Of a stretch of DNA of 64,000 nucleotides, positions 1-11,747 are shown piece by piece. Both the position numbers and the translations under genes were made by a program. Numbering within the stretch: the first letter of the stretch is position 1; each line of letters begins with the position of its first letter. The DNA comes from Batillaria attramentaria (Eukaryota > Mollusca > Gastropoda > Batillariidae): contig JACVVK020000058.1 of the NCBI GenBank assembly GCA_018292915.2, positions 1,234,501 through 1,298,500 of the forward strand. The letters are read 5' to 3'. The notes below the pieces were generated by a model that made no database searches, had not been told where the DNA came from, and saw nothing but the letters and a program-made list of their open reading frames with translations.

Positions 1-328
1 TTAACATGAAGGTAGAGCACGATTGTGACCCCACCGAAAGAGTTTCCAAAAGTCACAGAGTAGAGTCCTGTATTCTGAACGGTAGAGTTTTGGAGTAAAA
101 TCGTGCAGTTGTTTATATAGATATTTTCAGTTTGTTTGCAGATTACACTCAAGTCTCTTGTCACCGCCCCTTTGCTGTCTTCTTCTGAAGGGTGTCTGTC
201 GCCAAAGAATTCCACAGGGGGAACCGGAACAGGGTAGGCCATCACTTGCACCGTCTCGTCAGATTTGATGAAAAGAACAACGTTTCTTTTGGTCAGGTAT
301 TGAAATGGTTCGGTGAGTCTTGGGGCAC
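1..328 (-). CDS. R1 exon 8: D6 Ig-like domain, cut by edge
   Basis: Acceptor TTTTGCAG at 329; opens APRLTEPFQYL and ends YSVTFGNSFGGVTIVLY, as in R5 and R6 D6. The R5 exon is 345 nt, so the donor should fall within about 20 bases beyond the window. Confidence 0.8.
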
Positions 329-3300
329 CTGCAAAACAACGCTAAGTGTTACTGGAGAATCACTACGGAAAAAAATGAGACCTTTAAAACACAGAACCAG
401 CTGGGCCGTTCTGTACAAGATCTGAGATAGCAGATAGCATCAGGCAGTAGCAGGTCTTGAGTGCACAGTTTACAAGTTCGACCAACAATATTGCAGGAGG
501 CATTTTGACACTGTGTATCATAATTCAATGATTAACTAATTTGTTCTTACAATTAACAAACAGTGTGATACTCCTCTTGACTGTCCCCACACTGTTGCTG
601 GCTTCACAGCTGTAGATGGCGGCATCCTGACAGCGGGCGGACGTGGTCAGCGTGTACTGTTGGACATTCTCATCCTGACCGCTGGTGTGTGAAGTGTCCA
701 CCTCTAACGGCTGTCCAGTGTCCACTCTCACCACACGGATGGACGGCTTGGGAAATCCATTCGCGCCACATCTAAGTATTGCAGTTTCGTGTTCCGTAGC
801 ATTGAGAGTGAGAGAACCTTGTACATGGTTCAGCGAAAGCTCCCCAATTGTTGGTGTTCCTGAAAATACGTTCAATTAAAAAAATGTTCCCCCAAAGCAA
901 CCTTAGCTCTATTCATTTAAATTCAATCGATAAGTTCTAATCAGCTTTCGCATTCTACACTAAATGCATTTAACATTTAGAAAATTAGTCTTGTTTTTCC
1001 ATGAACCATTGTATATGCTCCCAACTTTAAAAAAACAAACAAGAGATGAGGGGCCATCTATGGGGTCAACAATCAGTTTGTGGTATTCTTTGTAGTCTTT
1101 AACAGTAACAAAAATCCTTCCAGTTGATTGGTAGAGGGTCTCTTTCACAAGTCATTTTACTTACGGAGCACAACTAGAGTAACAGACGTGGACAATACAA
1201 GACTTGGCTGTGGCGGCCACCACGCTGAACAATTACACAGACGTTGATCATCAGCCTCGCTGATGCTTGGGATAATGACAGAGCTTGATACTGATGTCTC
1301 GTTGCTAGTGTCCTCTCCGTCATCCAATCCTGTGCAGCTGAAGTCAATGCTAGAAACCTTGGGACTGCCGCCATGCACAGTACAAACCATTTCCAGTCGA
1401 TGTCCTAACTCAAGGAACTGACCTGTAGCGTATCCGGTGATGACAGGTTGCTCTGGTGGATCTGAAACAAAGTTCAGATGGAGAGACCAGTAAGGCCTAG
1501 TATAATATGCGAAAATATTAACTAATTGTTAGTTTTAGTCTTAACTTGTAAAGAATCTTGGTTCAAAAGCTGGTTGCCTAAACAGCTTTTATTCATGGTT
1601 TTCTTTGACGTTTATCCCCTGATCCTTTAAGTAGAACTTTATTGTGTCAAATACAGAGAAAACCCCAATTTTGAAAGTTAAAACAAAGAAGTTATAATGA
1701 AAATAGGTACATAACAGCACTGAATTATCAGTCACAACATGGAAAAGGGTAACTCACATGTAATGTTTATATCAAAACGTGCTTCCAGCGCCATATTGTT
1801 GTAGCTGCCTAGTGAAAAGTTACCCAAGCATGTGACGTTCTCAATAGTCTGAATCCTTCCTGGTGTAAACGTGCACATTTCGTGTCTGTTTCCTTCGTTG
1901 CAATGTACACCACTCCATGTGTACGACCGGGTAGTTGCAGGTGAAACAACACACATCAAACTCAAAGTCTCCCTTCCGTCTGCGATTAAGGGTAAGTCTG
2001 GTATTTTCGCATGTAGTACTTCCTTACTCGCTGAAACAACAAAAATGCCAAAAACAGAAATCTACAAGGTAAAGAAATACGTCCAAACAGTAACTGCATG
2101 CTGAACGGCGAAAAGTGTGCTTGCCATGCTTGTTAATTCAGAAACTTGATGTATATGCGATTTTTCGTAAAATTTTGCGTACGCATAATGCTATTTTTAA
2201 AACAGTCCATCAACACAGTGCAACATATGCAAATGTTGTTGTTGTTGTTGTGTTTCAAGCAATGGCATTAATACAAACTGCACAAACGTGGATTTTCGCT
2301 GTAGTGTCATATTTGATTTTCCAGTAGTAAGAATTGTATCTAAAAACGCTGTCTATATCAACGCATCTGTTTCAGATGCTGTGGTTTGGGATGCATATAT
2401 TTCCTAGCGATTCTCCAGTAATGTTGTCTTTCGGGGCACCTCACAACATAACCCATTTCTAGTATAACCCATTTCTAGCTTGTTTCTGTTTTGCGCTGCT
2501 AGAATCCTGAAGTTTTACGGAGTAGTTAGTGTAGGATTTGGCTTGTGGTACCTTTCTAGAGAGAACATGCAGTAGATTTTCTGGGACACTTAAAGTTATC
2601 CCTGTCTCACAAATGCCAGACATAAAGAACGCAGCAGCATAGTGTGCACGCGAGGTGTCTATGACGCTGATTTCGTTAAGTCACTGTATGCGCGAAAGTA
2701 TGTATTGTCTGGAGAAACGTCACAGTCTTGCCTTGCTACTGCGCGCAGTGAGATCTCCCCCATCCTATAACGTTGAAGAGATACAACTTAAAGGGTACGG
2801 CAAGTCAAGAGCACTGTTGGGTTTAAATGACAGATATTGAGGTCCTAAACTGTTAGACAGCAAAAGTTTTCGTGAACAAAGTACCATTTACTCAAAAATG
2901 CGCCGAAAACACCCTCTGCTTCGGTTCCTGGGCTGCGCCATGTTGCCGCGCTCTTTCGCGAATGAGACGGGAAAGGTGCTGACGGTGACGTCACTCCACC
3001 ACCACTGTCGGAAGTGCCCGCTTTGAGCGGGTTGTTCCAGAGTATTATTTTGTGTTCGAGATGCCACAGTGCAAAGCGTTTGGTTGTTTCAGCAAACAGG
3101 GCATGTGTAAGAATGCAGATGGAAGCCACACAAGCTTTTTAAAATTTCCGAATCTAAACAAATCAAAGGAAAAACGGAGGTTATGTGCGAAATGGTTGGA
3201 GACCTTGAAGAACGATCGCTTGCCCCGCTGAGTGCAGTAATACGCCTGGAACAATCGAGACTGACCTCGTTTGTGGAGATCATTTTACCCCGGATTGTTT

Positions 3301-4198
3301 CACTGGCGCTTTTGCGAACGATGTTGCTGCTTCACTTGTCAAACACGCATCAATCGGCTCTTCCCCATCGTCCCCACTGTCCGACCCCTTACTGAGCTCT
3401 TCCTCAGAATATTCTGCCTCGAAATTATAAAGAACTACCCCAAATCCATTCTAGCTTTCAGGAACTAAGCAAAGTGTGTATACGAGCCAGAAGTAGCACA
3501 CCTGCACGCACAGAGAGTGTGCCAGCTTAGTGTCGTCTGCTGCTGAGTGGTGGAGTGACGTCACTGCTAGGATCAACATGGCAGCCTCCAAGGCATCGCA
3601 TTCTGGCTGCCGTTTGGTGTGATAAATGCTGAATGGTGTATTCTTTTGGGCTGCAGCCGTCTAGGACATCACTATCTATCCCCTAAACCCAACATTGCAC
3701 TTGACTTGCCTTGCCCTTTAAAAAAGGTCGTGTATAATACACAAGTGACACACACACTCCCACCCCTTCTTTTTGGGGGGGAGGAGGGGGAGGGGGTGGG
3801 GCATAAGGCATAACGGGTTTAATAATAATAATAATAATAATAATTTTATTTATAAAGCGCATATTCATATAAAATTACATGTTTTAAGTTTTAAGTCGTT
3901 TTGTACTTGTGTAACGTTGTGTTCAAGCAACTAAACGCATGGGGTGGGGATCGCACGCTAGGATTTCTAGAGACAGCATTCAATTTCATTTAAAAAGCCC
4001 CTTGTTTGTCATCTGAGCATTTCACCATGTTGTCGCTGGAGCTGATCTAATCCTCAACCAAACACAGAGGGCATGGATACGGAAATTCTTGTGGTCCAGC
4101 GACAGCTAATGCCGGTTTCTTTTATGCTTTGTAGACGGTTAAAGGTTTGCTTAGTGTAAGGAACTGTTAATCTTTAAACCGCCATTATAGGGGTTAAG

Positions 4199-4257
<59 letters not shown>

Positions 4258-4261
4258 CCAC

Positions 4262-4340
<79 letters not shown>

Positions 4341-4730
4341 TACAACGTGTTTTGATATTCCGTCACAGTTAGTAGTTTGCTTTCTATTTTTCGCTTCGAC
4401 TTTCTGTGAACCATTCCGTTACTCATAAAACTCACGTATTATGATAGTGGCGATGTGTGTGTCTTGTAGACCGGGGTCCACCGTGAGAGACAAATAAATC
4501 TCTCCGTCTGCAGGACGTGGGAAAGAGAAGGCACACATCCCTCTGTAATATAGCTGGCCGTGTTGCTGGTACGCGAATAGTATAGACGGCATCATCATGA
4601 ACGCTCCCTGCACATTCATAGGGAAAATAAAATAAAAGGGCACACCATAGTTTGTGATGTTATGTGCCTGGACATATTTTATCAATTTTTGTTCGGATAC
4701 TTTTCATTTCTTGAACAAATTCAACCGTTG

Positions 4731-4766
<36 letters not shown>

Positions 4767-5151
4767 ACAGATGGTGACTTTCGAAAATGTTTTTAACATC
4801 AGATCTCATGTCGGGCGTCGCAAACATGGACGTTTTTGTTGCGCTCTAGAAATGGTCATTCATCATCATCATCATCATCATTATCATCAACATCAACTTA
4901 TAGATGTTCTTACTGTGTGGCATCACCTTTTTGTCGCCACAGTATACTGAGTACAGTAGGCAAGATGTCCACCATTTACCTCTGGGTCGTACCGAATGTT
5001 CCACTGACAGGTGTAAACATTGTTGGAGGAATACAACTGTGTAACGTGGCAGTAGCCAGACAATGTAGAATTGTCCATGTTAATATGACAGTCACTGTGG
5101 TTTGCGGGATCTGTTAAGAAACAGGATTTCCATGATAATACATCAAAACTT

Positions 5152-5198
<47 letters not shown>

Positions 5199-7707
5199 TT
5201 TGCTTACTTGTTCTCTTCTCTTAGGGGAAAGTCGGATAGCCTAGCCCAGGGATGCACGCAATCCCCAATTTAATGAGAACTCCCGAACTAATGCGGTGCT
5301 GACCTTGACTTCGAGTGCGCGCGAGGTACAGGCGCGTCATTTGCAGGAATGGCGTGCACGTTTGCGTATCATGTGCTATTCTTTTGTGCAGCGTTGTACT
5401 CACTTTGAGCACTACGGTACGCCACTTTTCTTTTCCCCTAAAGCCCCTTTTCCATGAACGACGTACGTCGCCCGACAATCGGCCAACTTCGCGTCCCAGC
5501 TGAAAATTGTCGGCGAAAATCCAAGCGATCTGATTGGCCGCTAGCGGAATGCGGCCTTGATCCGGAAACCAGAAACTTTGAAGATGGCGGCTAGCAGTGT
5601 TCAGCCTCAACTTTCGGCGGCTAAAGTCATCGAAATAATCGATTTGGTTCACAACCGACCATGCTTATGGGAGCGAGTCGGCGAGCGCGCGTTTCCATGG
5701 CAGATTTTAGTTGCTCGACAATCGGCCGATGTCTGTCGACGTACGTCGGTCATGGAAAAGGGGCTTAAGTAGTCAAAACAATCTCCGCGCGCCGGCTCAG
5801 CCGGCCAGGTGGCCAGTGCAGTGCAATGAATGTATGGCCATCATTCACATGCTTTTGCTATTTCAGGCCCTGCAGCTGCAGCTGCTAATCCTACAAAAGC
5901 CTTGTTCAGTATAATAGAAAGGTATGTAAGATCGCTGGGGCAAATGGGGAAAGGCATTGCAGCAGACGACAGCGGTCCCGCCGGAATGTGTATAACGAGA
6001 TGAGGGGAGTGCTCCTAATTTCCCACATGCGCCTAAAACTTTCTGCAGTTAGCGACGTAACAATCCACAAAGAAATTTACTCACGTACAATCCGGATGTG
6101 GCATGAATAGGCTGATCCTGCTTTGCACGCCACAATCGTGTTACCGTATTTACGATAGTTGGCAACAATGGTCAGATCACTTGATTCATCCTTTCTCGTC
6201 AAGATGATGTCTCTATAAGTAGGGCACGGGGCACCAAGCGTTGGGCACGATCCTGAGAATATCTGTGCGTTGTTATCAGGGGGCGATATTGTCCAGGTGA
6301 CCTCTTGAAATCTGTCATGCTGACATGTGACAGAATCATTTCCAAATTCCCGCAGGGAAAGCCATCCATCCTTACAACCTGGGAGGGCGACATTTTCGGC
6401 TGAAAGGAAACGGCAAACCATTTAATCATTGAAATTTAATCAGAAATAAGCACCGACATTTATTGCCAGTTGTTCTAAACGAAGCTGAAAGTGTACATAT
6501 TTGTGTTAAATCATGAGAGAGGCGCGAAGGCCCCTGGGTGGAGGGGTGTGTGTGTGTGTGGGGGGGGGGGGGTATTAGGCCCGTTTACCAAATACATTTT
6601 TACTTGAACTAAAATGATATAAGAAATTCCGATATCTTTAAAACCTGAAAGTAGGGGTTTCCCAGTAAAACCCAAAAAGATATATTGAAATAGTATTCAG
6701 AATAACATTTTCAGATATGATCTTGGAAACCTTAAATCGCCTTTATTTAAAATTCCCACAGTAATGCTTACCTTTCAATCGTACAAAAACAGACCAAATG
6801 CCGCAACGAACAACATCAAAACGCATGAAATCGCAACATACGCGTACGTGTAACTGAATTGTCCATGCCAATGCCAACGGTCATTCCTGCCGGCGAGATC
6901 ATCCTTTAGGATGCGCCGCTTACGTTACACACGTTAGTGCTCATACAGTTCTGATTCCTGCATAATAGTTACAGTTAGAATTCCTGAATTGTCCTGCTCT
7001 CCGTCCCAGCCCCGTTTTGAGAAGCTCACACTGACAGCTGAGCTTTATGGGTTCCCGGGCGGTGCCGGTGGGTATAAATTTTTTTTTTAATACGGCAGGT
7101 CCCTCACCCCACCCCACCCCACCCCCGGCTCTCCCCACCCCTCTCCCCCTCTCTTGGTCCAGTGTTAGAAGAAGACACAGGTCCCGTGCTCTCAAGGGTG
7201 AACAGCCCTGAACCTCACGAATGGTTAACTTCATCTTGTCTGTCCTGGTGATCGAGGCTGCAAGGCCTACTTTCGTTGTATTGTCAAAAGTGTGGCTGCT
7301 GTAACGTCTACCTTCGTTTGTAATGTCCAAGGTGTGGCTAAAAGGTCTGTATCCGTTGTCTTGTCCAAGGTGTGGCTGAAAGGTCTAGCTGCTTATTGCC
7401 TGACTTCTATGTCTTAATTCGATGCAGTTGGCTGAAGGTCCATCGACCACAGTTGCATTCACGCATACATGCGAAAGTATGTTACGCCGTAGATACACTA
7501 TGTGCGAAAGTACGCAGCATGATATACATGTGTGCCTGTGCAAGAACTCAGTGAACTCAAACACTTATCCATAAACCGCTTATCTCTGTCCTTGTTTTTG
7601 TCCGGCATGCTTGGGTTACCAGAAAAAAAGGACACATTCTGACCGTTCTCCTTACCTTCGTGTCTCGTGAAGACAAAGTAAAACACCATAACTGCGTAAA
7701 ACGTCAT
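1..7707 (-). CDS. R1: Ig-superfamily receptor, 3' part beyond window edge
   Basis: Eight exons read on the minus strand: 7656-7707, 6085-6399, 4980-5110, 4436-4607, 1758-2030, 1165-1461, 551-859 and 328 to beyond base 1. All have GT/AG sites and join in one open frame. They encode a signal peptide, D1, split domain D2, then D3, D4, D5 and D6, the same order as in R5, so a transmembrane exon and tail should lie just left of the window (inference). D5 is almost identical to that of R5 over about 150 bp. Introns hold a Harbinger-type element (5443-5765), a THAP element (2788-3722) and long (GT)n runs. The protein should be a cell-surface receptor; the ligand is unknown. The exon chain is well supported; expression is not shown. 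Confidence 0.85.
551..859 (-). CDS. R1 exon 7: D5 Ig domain
   Basis: Acceptor TTTTCAG, donor GTAAGA, phase 1-1, 103 codons. Core IRVVRVDTGQPLEVD...AAIYSCEASN is nearly identical at DNA level to R5; the first 40 residues are not. Confidence 0.88.
1165..1461 (-). CDS. R1 exon 6: D4 Ig domain
   Basis: Acceptor TTTCAG, donor GTAAGT, phase 1-1, 99 codons. Carries the family pattern PVITGYATGQF...MVCTVHGGSPKV...LCNCSAWW. Confidence 0.85.
1758..2030 (-). CDS. R1 exon 5: D3 Ig domain
   Basis: Acceptor TTTCAG, donor GTGAGT, phase 1-1. Contains LSLMCVVSP, YTWSGVHCNEGN and MCTFTPG. Sequons NVT, NFS and NIT are visible. Confidence 0.8.
2788..3722 (+). mobile_element. DNA transposon with long inverted repeats around a broken THAP ORF
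   Basis: The left end (from 2788, TTAAAGGGTACGGCAAGTCA) matches the reverse complement of the right end (to 3722) for about 60 bases with mismatches. An inner inverted repeat (GTGACGTCACTCCACCAC near 2988, its complement near 3548) and a further match around GCCATGTTG support one foldback-like element. Its centre encodes a THAP-type zinc finger. THAP domains are found in P-element transposases, so a P-like origin is possible. It lies in an R1 intron. Confidence 0.7.
3061..3430 (+). pseudogene. THAP-domain ORF, frameshifted
   Basis: ATG at 3061 opens MPQCKAFGCF...FLKFPN...RRLCAKWLETLKND, the first half of a C2CH THAP zinc finger, then meets a stop near 3228. One frame over it continues LVCGDHFTPDCF, the C..H half of the signature. 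A one-base shift separates the halves. No catalytic transposase domain follows. Confidence 0.65.
4201..4339. repeat. (GT)n microsatellite with short interruption
   Basis: Two long GT runs separated by CACTGTGTGCCACG, in an intron of R1 close to the D2b donor. Confidence 0.95.
4436..4607 (-). CDS. R1 exon 4: second half of D2
   Basis: Acceptor TGTGCAG, donor GTGAGT, phase 0-1. Reads YYRGMCAFSFPRP followed by YLSLTVDPG, the CAF...Y...SPG signature of D2b. A long (GT)n tract starts about 95 bases beyond the donor. Confidence 0.8.
4733..4762. repeat. (CT)n microsatellite
   Basis: Pure CT dinucleotides in an R1 intron; a similar (GA)n lies at 5155-5190. Confidence 0.9.
4980..5110 (-). CDS. R1 exon 3: first half of D2
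   Basis: Acceptor TTAACAG, donor GTAAAT, phase 1-0. Contains GYCHVTQLYSS and YTCQWNI, matching the YCRIPKIY / Y.CTWYQ pattern of the other genes. The C.W signature is shared by every D2a exon. Confidence 0.8.
5443..5765 (+). mobile_element. Non-autonomous PIF/Harbinger-type element with MADF-like ORF start
   Basis: The ends are inverted repeats (GCCCCTTTTCCATGA at left; the right end reads CATGGAAAAGGGGC) and continue into a shared CGACGTACGTCG. The element is flanked by TAA on both sides, the 3-bp target duplication usual for PIF/Harbinger. Inside, ATG at 5584 reads MAASSVQPQL...VIEIIDLVHNRPCLWE, which resembles the start of a MADF/Myb-SANT-like domain, a second protein typical of this superfamily. 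About 323 bp, so internally deleted. Confidence 0.7.
6085..6399 (-). CDS. R1 exon 2: D1 Ig-like domain
   Basis: Acceptor TTTCAG, donor GTGAGT, phase 1-1, 105 codons. Contains SVTCQHD, EVTWTIS and IVACKAG, a C...W...C pattern of an Ig-like fold. Paralogous to D1 of R4, R5 and R6. Confidence 0.8.
7656..7707 (-). CDS. R1 exon 1: signal peptide
   Basis: ATG at 7707; reads MTFYAVMVFYFVFTRHE then splits after G at donor GTAAGG (phase 1). The hydrophobic core suits a secretory signal. Confidence 0.8.
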
Positions 7708-7964
7708 TCTGAAGCCTGGGATTTTTCACAGTAAATTTAACATGGATGGTTACGGCACACAAACCCCGACCACAGCTGATGCGAGCTGATATGGCTGAAT
7801 GAAACATCCTGGTACACGTTTTGCCGGGGGCGCTAGACTCAGTTCATAGCTTTGGTTTGTGTCGTCTTACAACGCAAAGAGGCAAGGCATAGAATTTGTG
7901 AAGATAGACTTGTAGTGGTCTTATAGGTGGCACACAGGCCTCACTGTTCACCTAACGACTCATT

Positions 7965-8039
<75 letters not shown>

Positions 8040-8281
8040 ATGATAATGATAAAATTAACAATAATATTAGTAATGATAATAATAATGATATTATTATTAC
8101 TACTACTAATATTATTATTATTATTTCCAACGGTAAAAGTTGTGACAAAAATATCATGCTCGAACTTGCCGTTGCTAAACTACCAAAATTTAAACAAAGG
8201 GAAGCAAAATCCAAAAGCTGCAGGAATAACAAAGAAAAAAGAAAGAAAGAAAGAAAGAAAAATGAAAGAAACGAAAAAGTG

Positions 8282-8325
<44 letters not shown>

Positions 8326-9465
8326 TGATCACTCCTCATTGTTTAAAGACAAAGCGCACGCTGCCTGCCCCTTTACATTTGCGGCACTGTTCCACGTCCT
8401 GGTTGATAGTGACTAAAAAAACATTCGACCCGCTAGAGAGCGGGGGAGTGTGTGTGTGTCTGTGTATGCGTGGGGGGGGGGGGGGTAAGTCAGTTGTGAC
8501 ATGGAAGAGTCGTCGGACCGGTTTTGAGACGAACAGCGGCTCCGTGGGTCTAATGCATGGACGAGACCTAAACCTGTAGGCTCTGCCTAAATTGGTAAGC
8601 TCTGACTAAATCTCGGAAATGGGTAAGCATGGACACAGACAACGGGGTAGTCAGGGCCTAAACAGCCCCGAATTAGTCACGCGAAATCGGCGGCCTAAAT
8701 GCCGTAGGCTCGGTCTAAATTGAACGACAATCAGAAGGGCGTGTTTCGGTGTTTTGGAGTTTCATTCGGCTATGCCAAAGCCTAGATCATGGGCGTATGT
8801 ACTATATTGCGAGCGTCTTTGGTGTGTAGTGTCGCTGAAGTTTTGCATGGCACTCTCATCAGTGGCTCAATCGATACAGGTCAGTGTGACCTGTCTCTTT
8901 TCAGAACATGCTGATTTGCAGAAGATTGCATCATTTAGTTTGCTCACCTTTTTGAGAGGTGCTAGGGGATTATGTCATCCATTCCGTAAGCAATATTCCC
9001 CTTTATTTTTGTAGTTCAGTATTTTTTTTACGCCTGAGTCCGGCCCGGAGGTTCAACTCACAGAAACTGCAGAGTGCCGCGTGGTGGGTGGGTATAAGTC
9101 TGCCACGTGTACCGGCCGACTGACCGCCCGCGCGCGGTGTGTATTGCGTAAGGCATCCCGCTGGCTGTTCCTTTCCCGCGGCGCTGGGCAGTCTCGTTGA
9201 ACACATACGCATGCGTACTCTCACAATTGGCCGGGGAATACCGGAATCCCACACTCTAAATTTAGATAAAGTAGATGACGTCACGTAGGCCAACTCCAAG
9301 TCTGAGACTTGTTGTCTGGGCTGTTGTCTGCGTCCATGCATAGCAGTTACGCGAGAAATTTAGACCGAGACTGCCAAGTCTGAGCAGTGGCCATGCATCA
9401 GATTCCATATCTTTACACATTGGTTTCAGTCTGGTAAGCTTAAGGGTTCTATTCTTCTGGCAACT

Positions 9466-9536
<71 letters not shown>

Positions 9537-9590
9537 TACAGAAAGAGAGAGAGAAAAACGTCACTCGGACACTAATGATCTTCACAAACG
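7708..9590. other. R2-R1 spacer, no gene seen
   Basis: Holds (GT)n at 7966-8035 and 8281-8323, an ATT/ATA-rich stretch (8036-8130) and GC-richer unique sequence. Short inverted matches (TGCATGGAC near 8553 and GTCCATGCA near 9333) hint at a decayed transposon but are too short to be sure. Presumably includes the R1 promoter just above 7707; no TATA box stands out. Confidence 0.5.
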
Positions 9591-9596
9591 TTTATT
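9591..9596 (-). other. Candidate poly(A) signal for R2
   Basis: AATAAA on the minus strand, 1.18 kb after the R2 stop. Bases 9597-10777 contain no other supported feature and would be the 3' UTR. Confidence 0.4.
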
Positions 9597-10777
9597 ATCT
9601 CCTAAAGGATTTTCGTTTTAACATTTTTCTTTGACTGCCGTCATATAGTTTCAGACGGCGCATTTAAGCCTCAGCCATCATGCTTAGGAAAACAACGAAG
9701 AGCCAAAACAGCTTATTGTGGGCTCATATGAGATGGTTCAAGGTCATACAAAAGATATGTTTGTGAAGCTGTTATCACTATTATTTTATCATCATGCACA
9801 GTAAGGTGTACCTGAGATAATGGCAATATTACAATTTTCCCAGGACATTTGTGGTGTTTGTAGATTATGAGAAAATTGCAATGTTAAAGTTTACTGAGGA
9901 CACAGGTCTGGATTTCTGTAGTTTGGGTAACCAAGTCTATTCAGTTTTCTGGAATCTGCACAGTCTTACTAAACAGGTACTTAAAATTCAAAACAGCAAC
10001 AGAAAGCAGGCATCGTAAAATAATCTAATGATCCCCTTCGCGAAGCACGCATGAGGAAGCTAATGATCAAACTGAAGGTATCATATTTTGTCAGTTACAC
10101 ACACACAAACAGCAAGCAACAAGGAAACATATAAAAATTATGTTTGAGATACTAATTCTATTTACTATCTCATCCGTGATTTCAACTCTCAATCAGTCTA
10201 CTTGACGAAACAATGAGCGTATCCGTTCGGCTTCATCATGTCAAATTTCCAGTTCCAAATTTGCATCTGAAAGTCAGTTTAATTTTTAGTCTAATATTAT
10301 TTACAACATACTACAAGTAAAGCTGCTATTGCAATCTGTAGGCTACGTACAAATACAAAAACCCTAATAGGTTGGTGCCGGCTACAGTTATATTTAGCAT
10401 TGGCTCTTAAACCATACTGAGTTGAATTACTTTAAATTTATGTGAGGAAAGTCGGATGTCTCCACTAAGTGATACAGTGTTTGTGTTTCTATACATACTG
10501 CTTGAGCTGCACCATTTGTTGTTTCTATGGAAAAGCTAACTAATGTACATTGTTAGTCTTGGTGGAATTAACATACATAAACTATACAAAAATCTCCCAG
10601 CTTATATCTTGTGTACCCAGCAGTTTAACGCCGGTGATATAACGGATAGCCTGGAGTTAATTTCATTATCAAACGTCTGCCTCTACGTAAAGCGATATAA
10701 AATCAGAGTCCTTTGCTTCACTGGTCTGTTCGCTTGTCATGGAACGCTTTTTTCATCACTGTATTAGAATGGATGAT

Positions 10778-11442
10778 TTACTCAGAAGTAATGTGACTGT
10801 AAAACTGCTCAGTATCAGTGGATGCAGGAGTGTCGGAGTTATGTCCCTGGAATCTGAGGACGTTGTACTCGCCGTCACCTCCAGATCTCTTCGGCGAACC
10901 TGACGTGTCTCTCGGATTGGGCTTCACAGCACATGTAGGTTTGGACTTGAGACCGGGCTTGGGCTTCTGTACAACGGCGTAGTTGGCATCTCCTGTATCA
11001 GCGACAGTTCGTTTGGCAGACTTGTCAACCTGGGCGTATACGTCTCCTCCAGGGATTGGTCGTGGTTTGTTGACCTGCCCGTAGACATCAGGCTGGAATT
11101 GTGGTTTTGTCTTGGTCTTCCTTGGCTTGTTCACGACGGCGTACTCGTCACCTTGCACGCTTGCAGCAGGAGCAGACACGGGGATGCTTGGGTCATCCAC
11201 AGCTGTGTACAGATCATGGTCCAGTGACAGTTCAGGTCTTGTCTGGGTAACGCTTCCTTTCCCTTGTGGTGAGCATGTGTTAACCGAGGAGTACCATCCC
11301 TCGCCGTCAGAATCCAGATCGTGATCTTCATCTGATGGATCGGCTGGTGCACTTGGTCCGCGAGATGCAGGTTGATATGCTTCGTTGACTTCGTAAGGGC
11401 CGTCTCCAGGCGTATACTTAGCACTGACGCGCTCTTCCATTT
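10778..11442 (-). CDS. R2 exon 7: cytoplasmic tail with YxxV array
   Basis: Terminal exon, acceptor CTCACAG. Carries PYEVNEAYQP, then DEYAVVNK, DVYGQVNK, DVYAQVDK, NYAVVQKPK, EYNVLRFQG and FYSHI near the stop, separated by Lys/Pro-rich linkers. Aspartate usually sits two residues before Tyr. Confidence 0.9.
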
Positions 11443-11702
11443 CTGTGAGATTAACACGAAAGAAGAGTAAATCAGAAGTTTCTGTCTGTTTCGTCAAAAT
11501 TACAAGACGCCAGAGTACAGACACTTTCGAATCTTTGACTCTGTTTGCATGCGAATAGAGTTATTGTACACTTATTCATTTGGACTTTTCATGGCATGCT
11601 ATTCCAGGCAAAAACATTGAACAAGCACACTTGTCTACATGCTTTCGGCCCGCTCTGGTCCGCACAAATCCAGACACAGCTCTACGATGTTACGAAACGA
11701 TC

Positions 11703-11747
<45 letters not shown>

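Noticed and set aside
685..879. Plus-strand open frames over D5 (also at 32196 and 47990)
   Set aside because: They are antisense shadows of the conserved D5 exons, which have proper splice sites on the minus strand.
8551..9343. Possible transposon with TGCATGGAC ends
   Set aside because: Only about 10 bp of inverted match and no clear target duplication or coding sequence.
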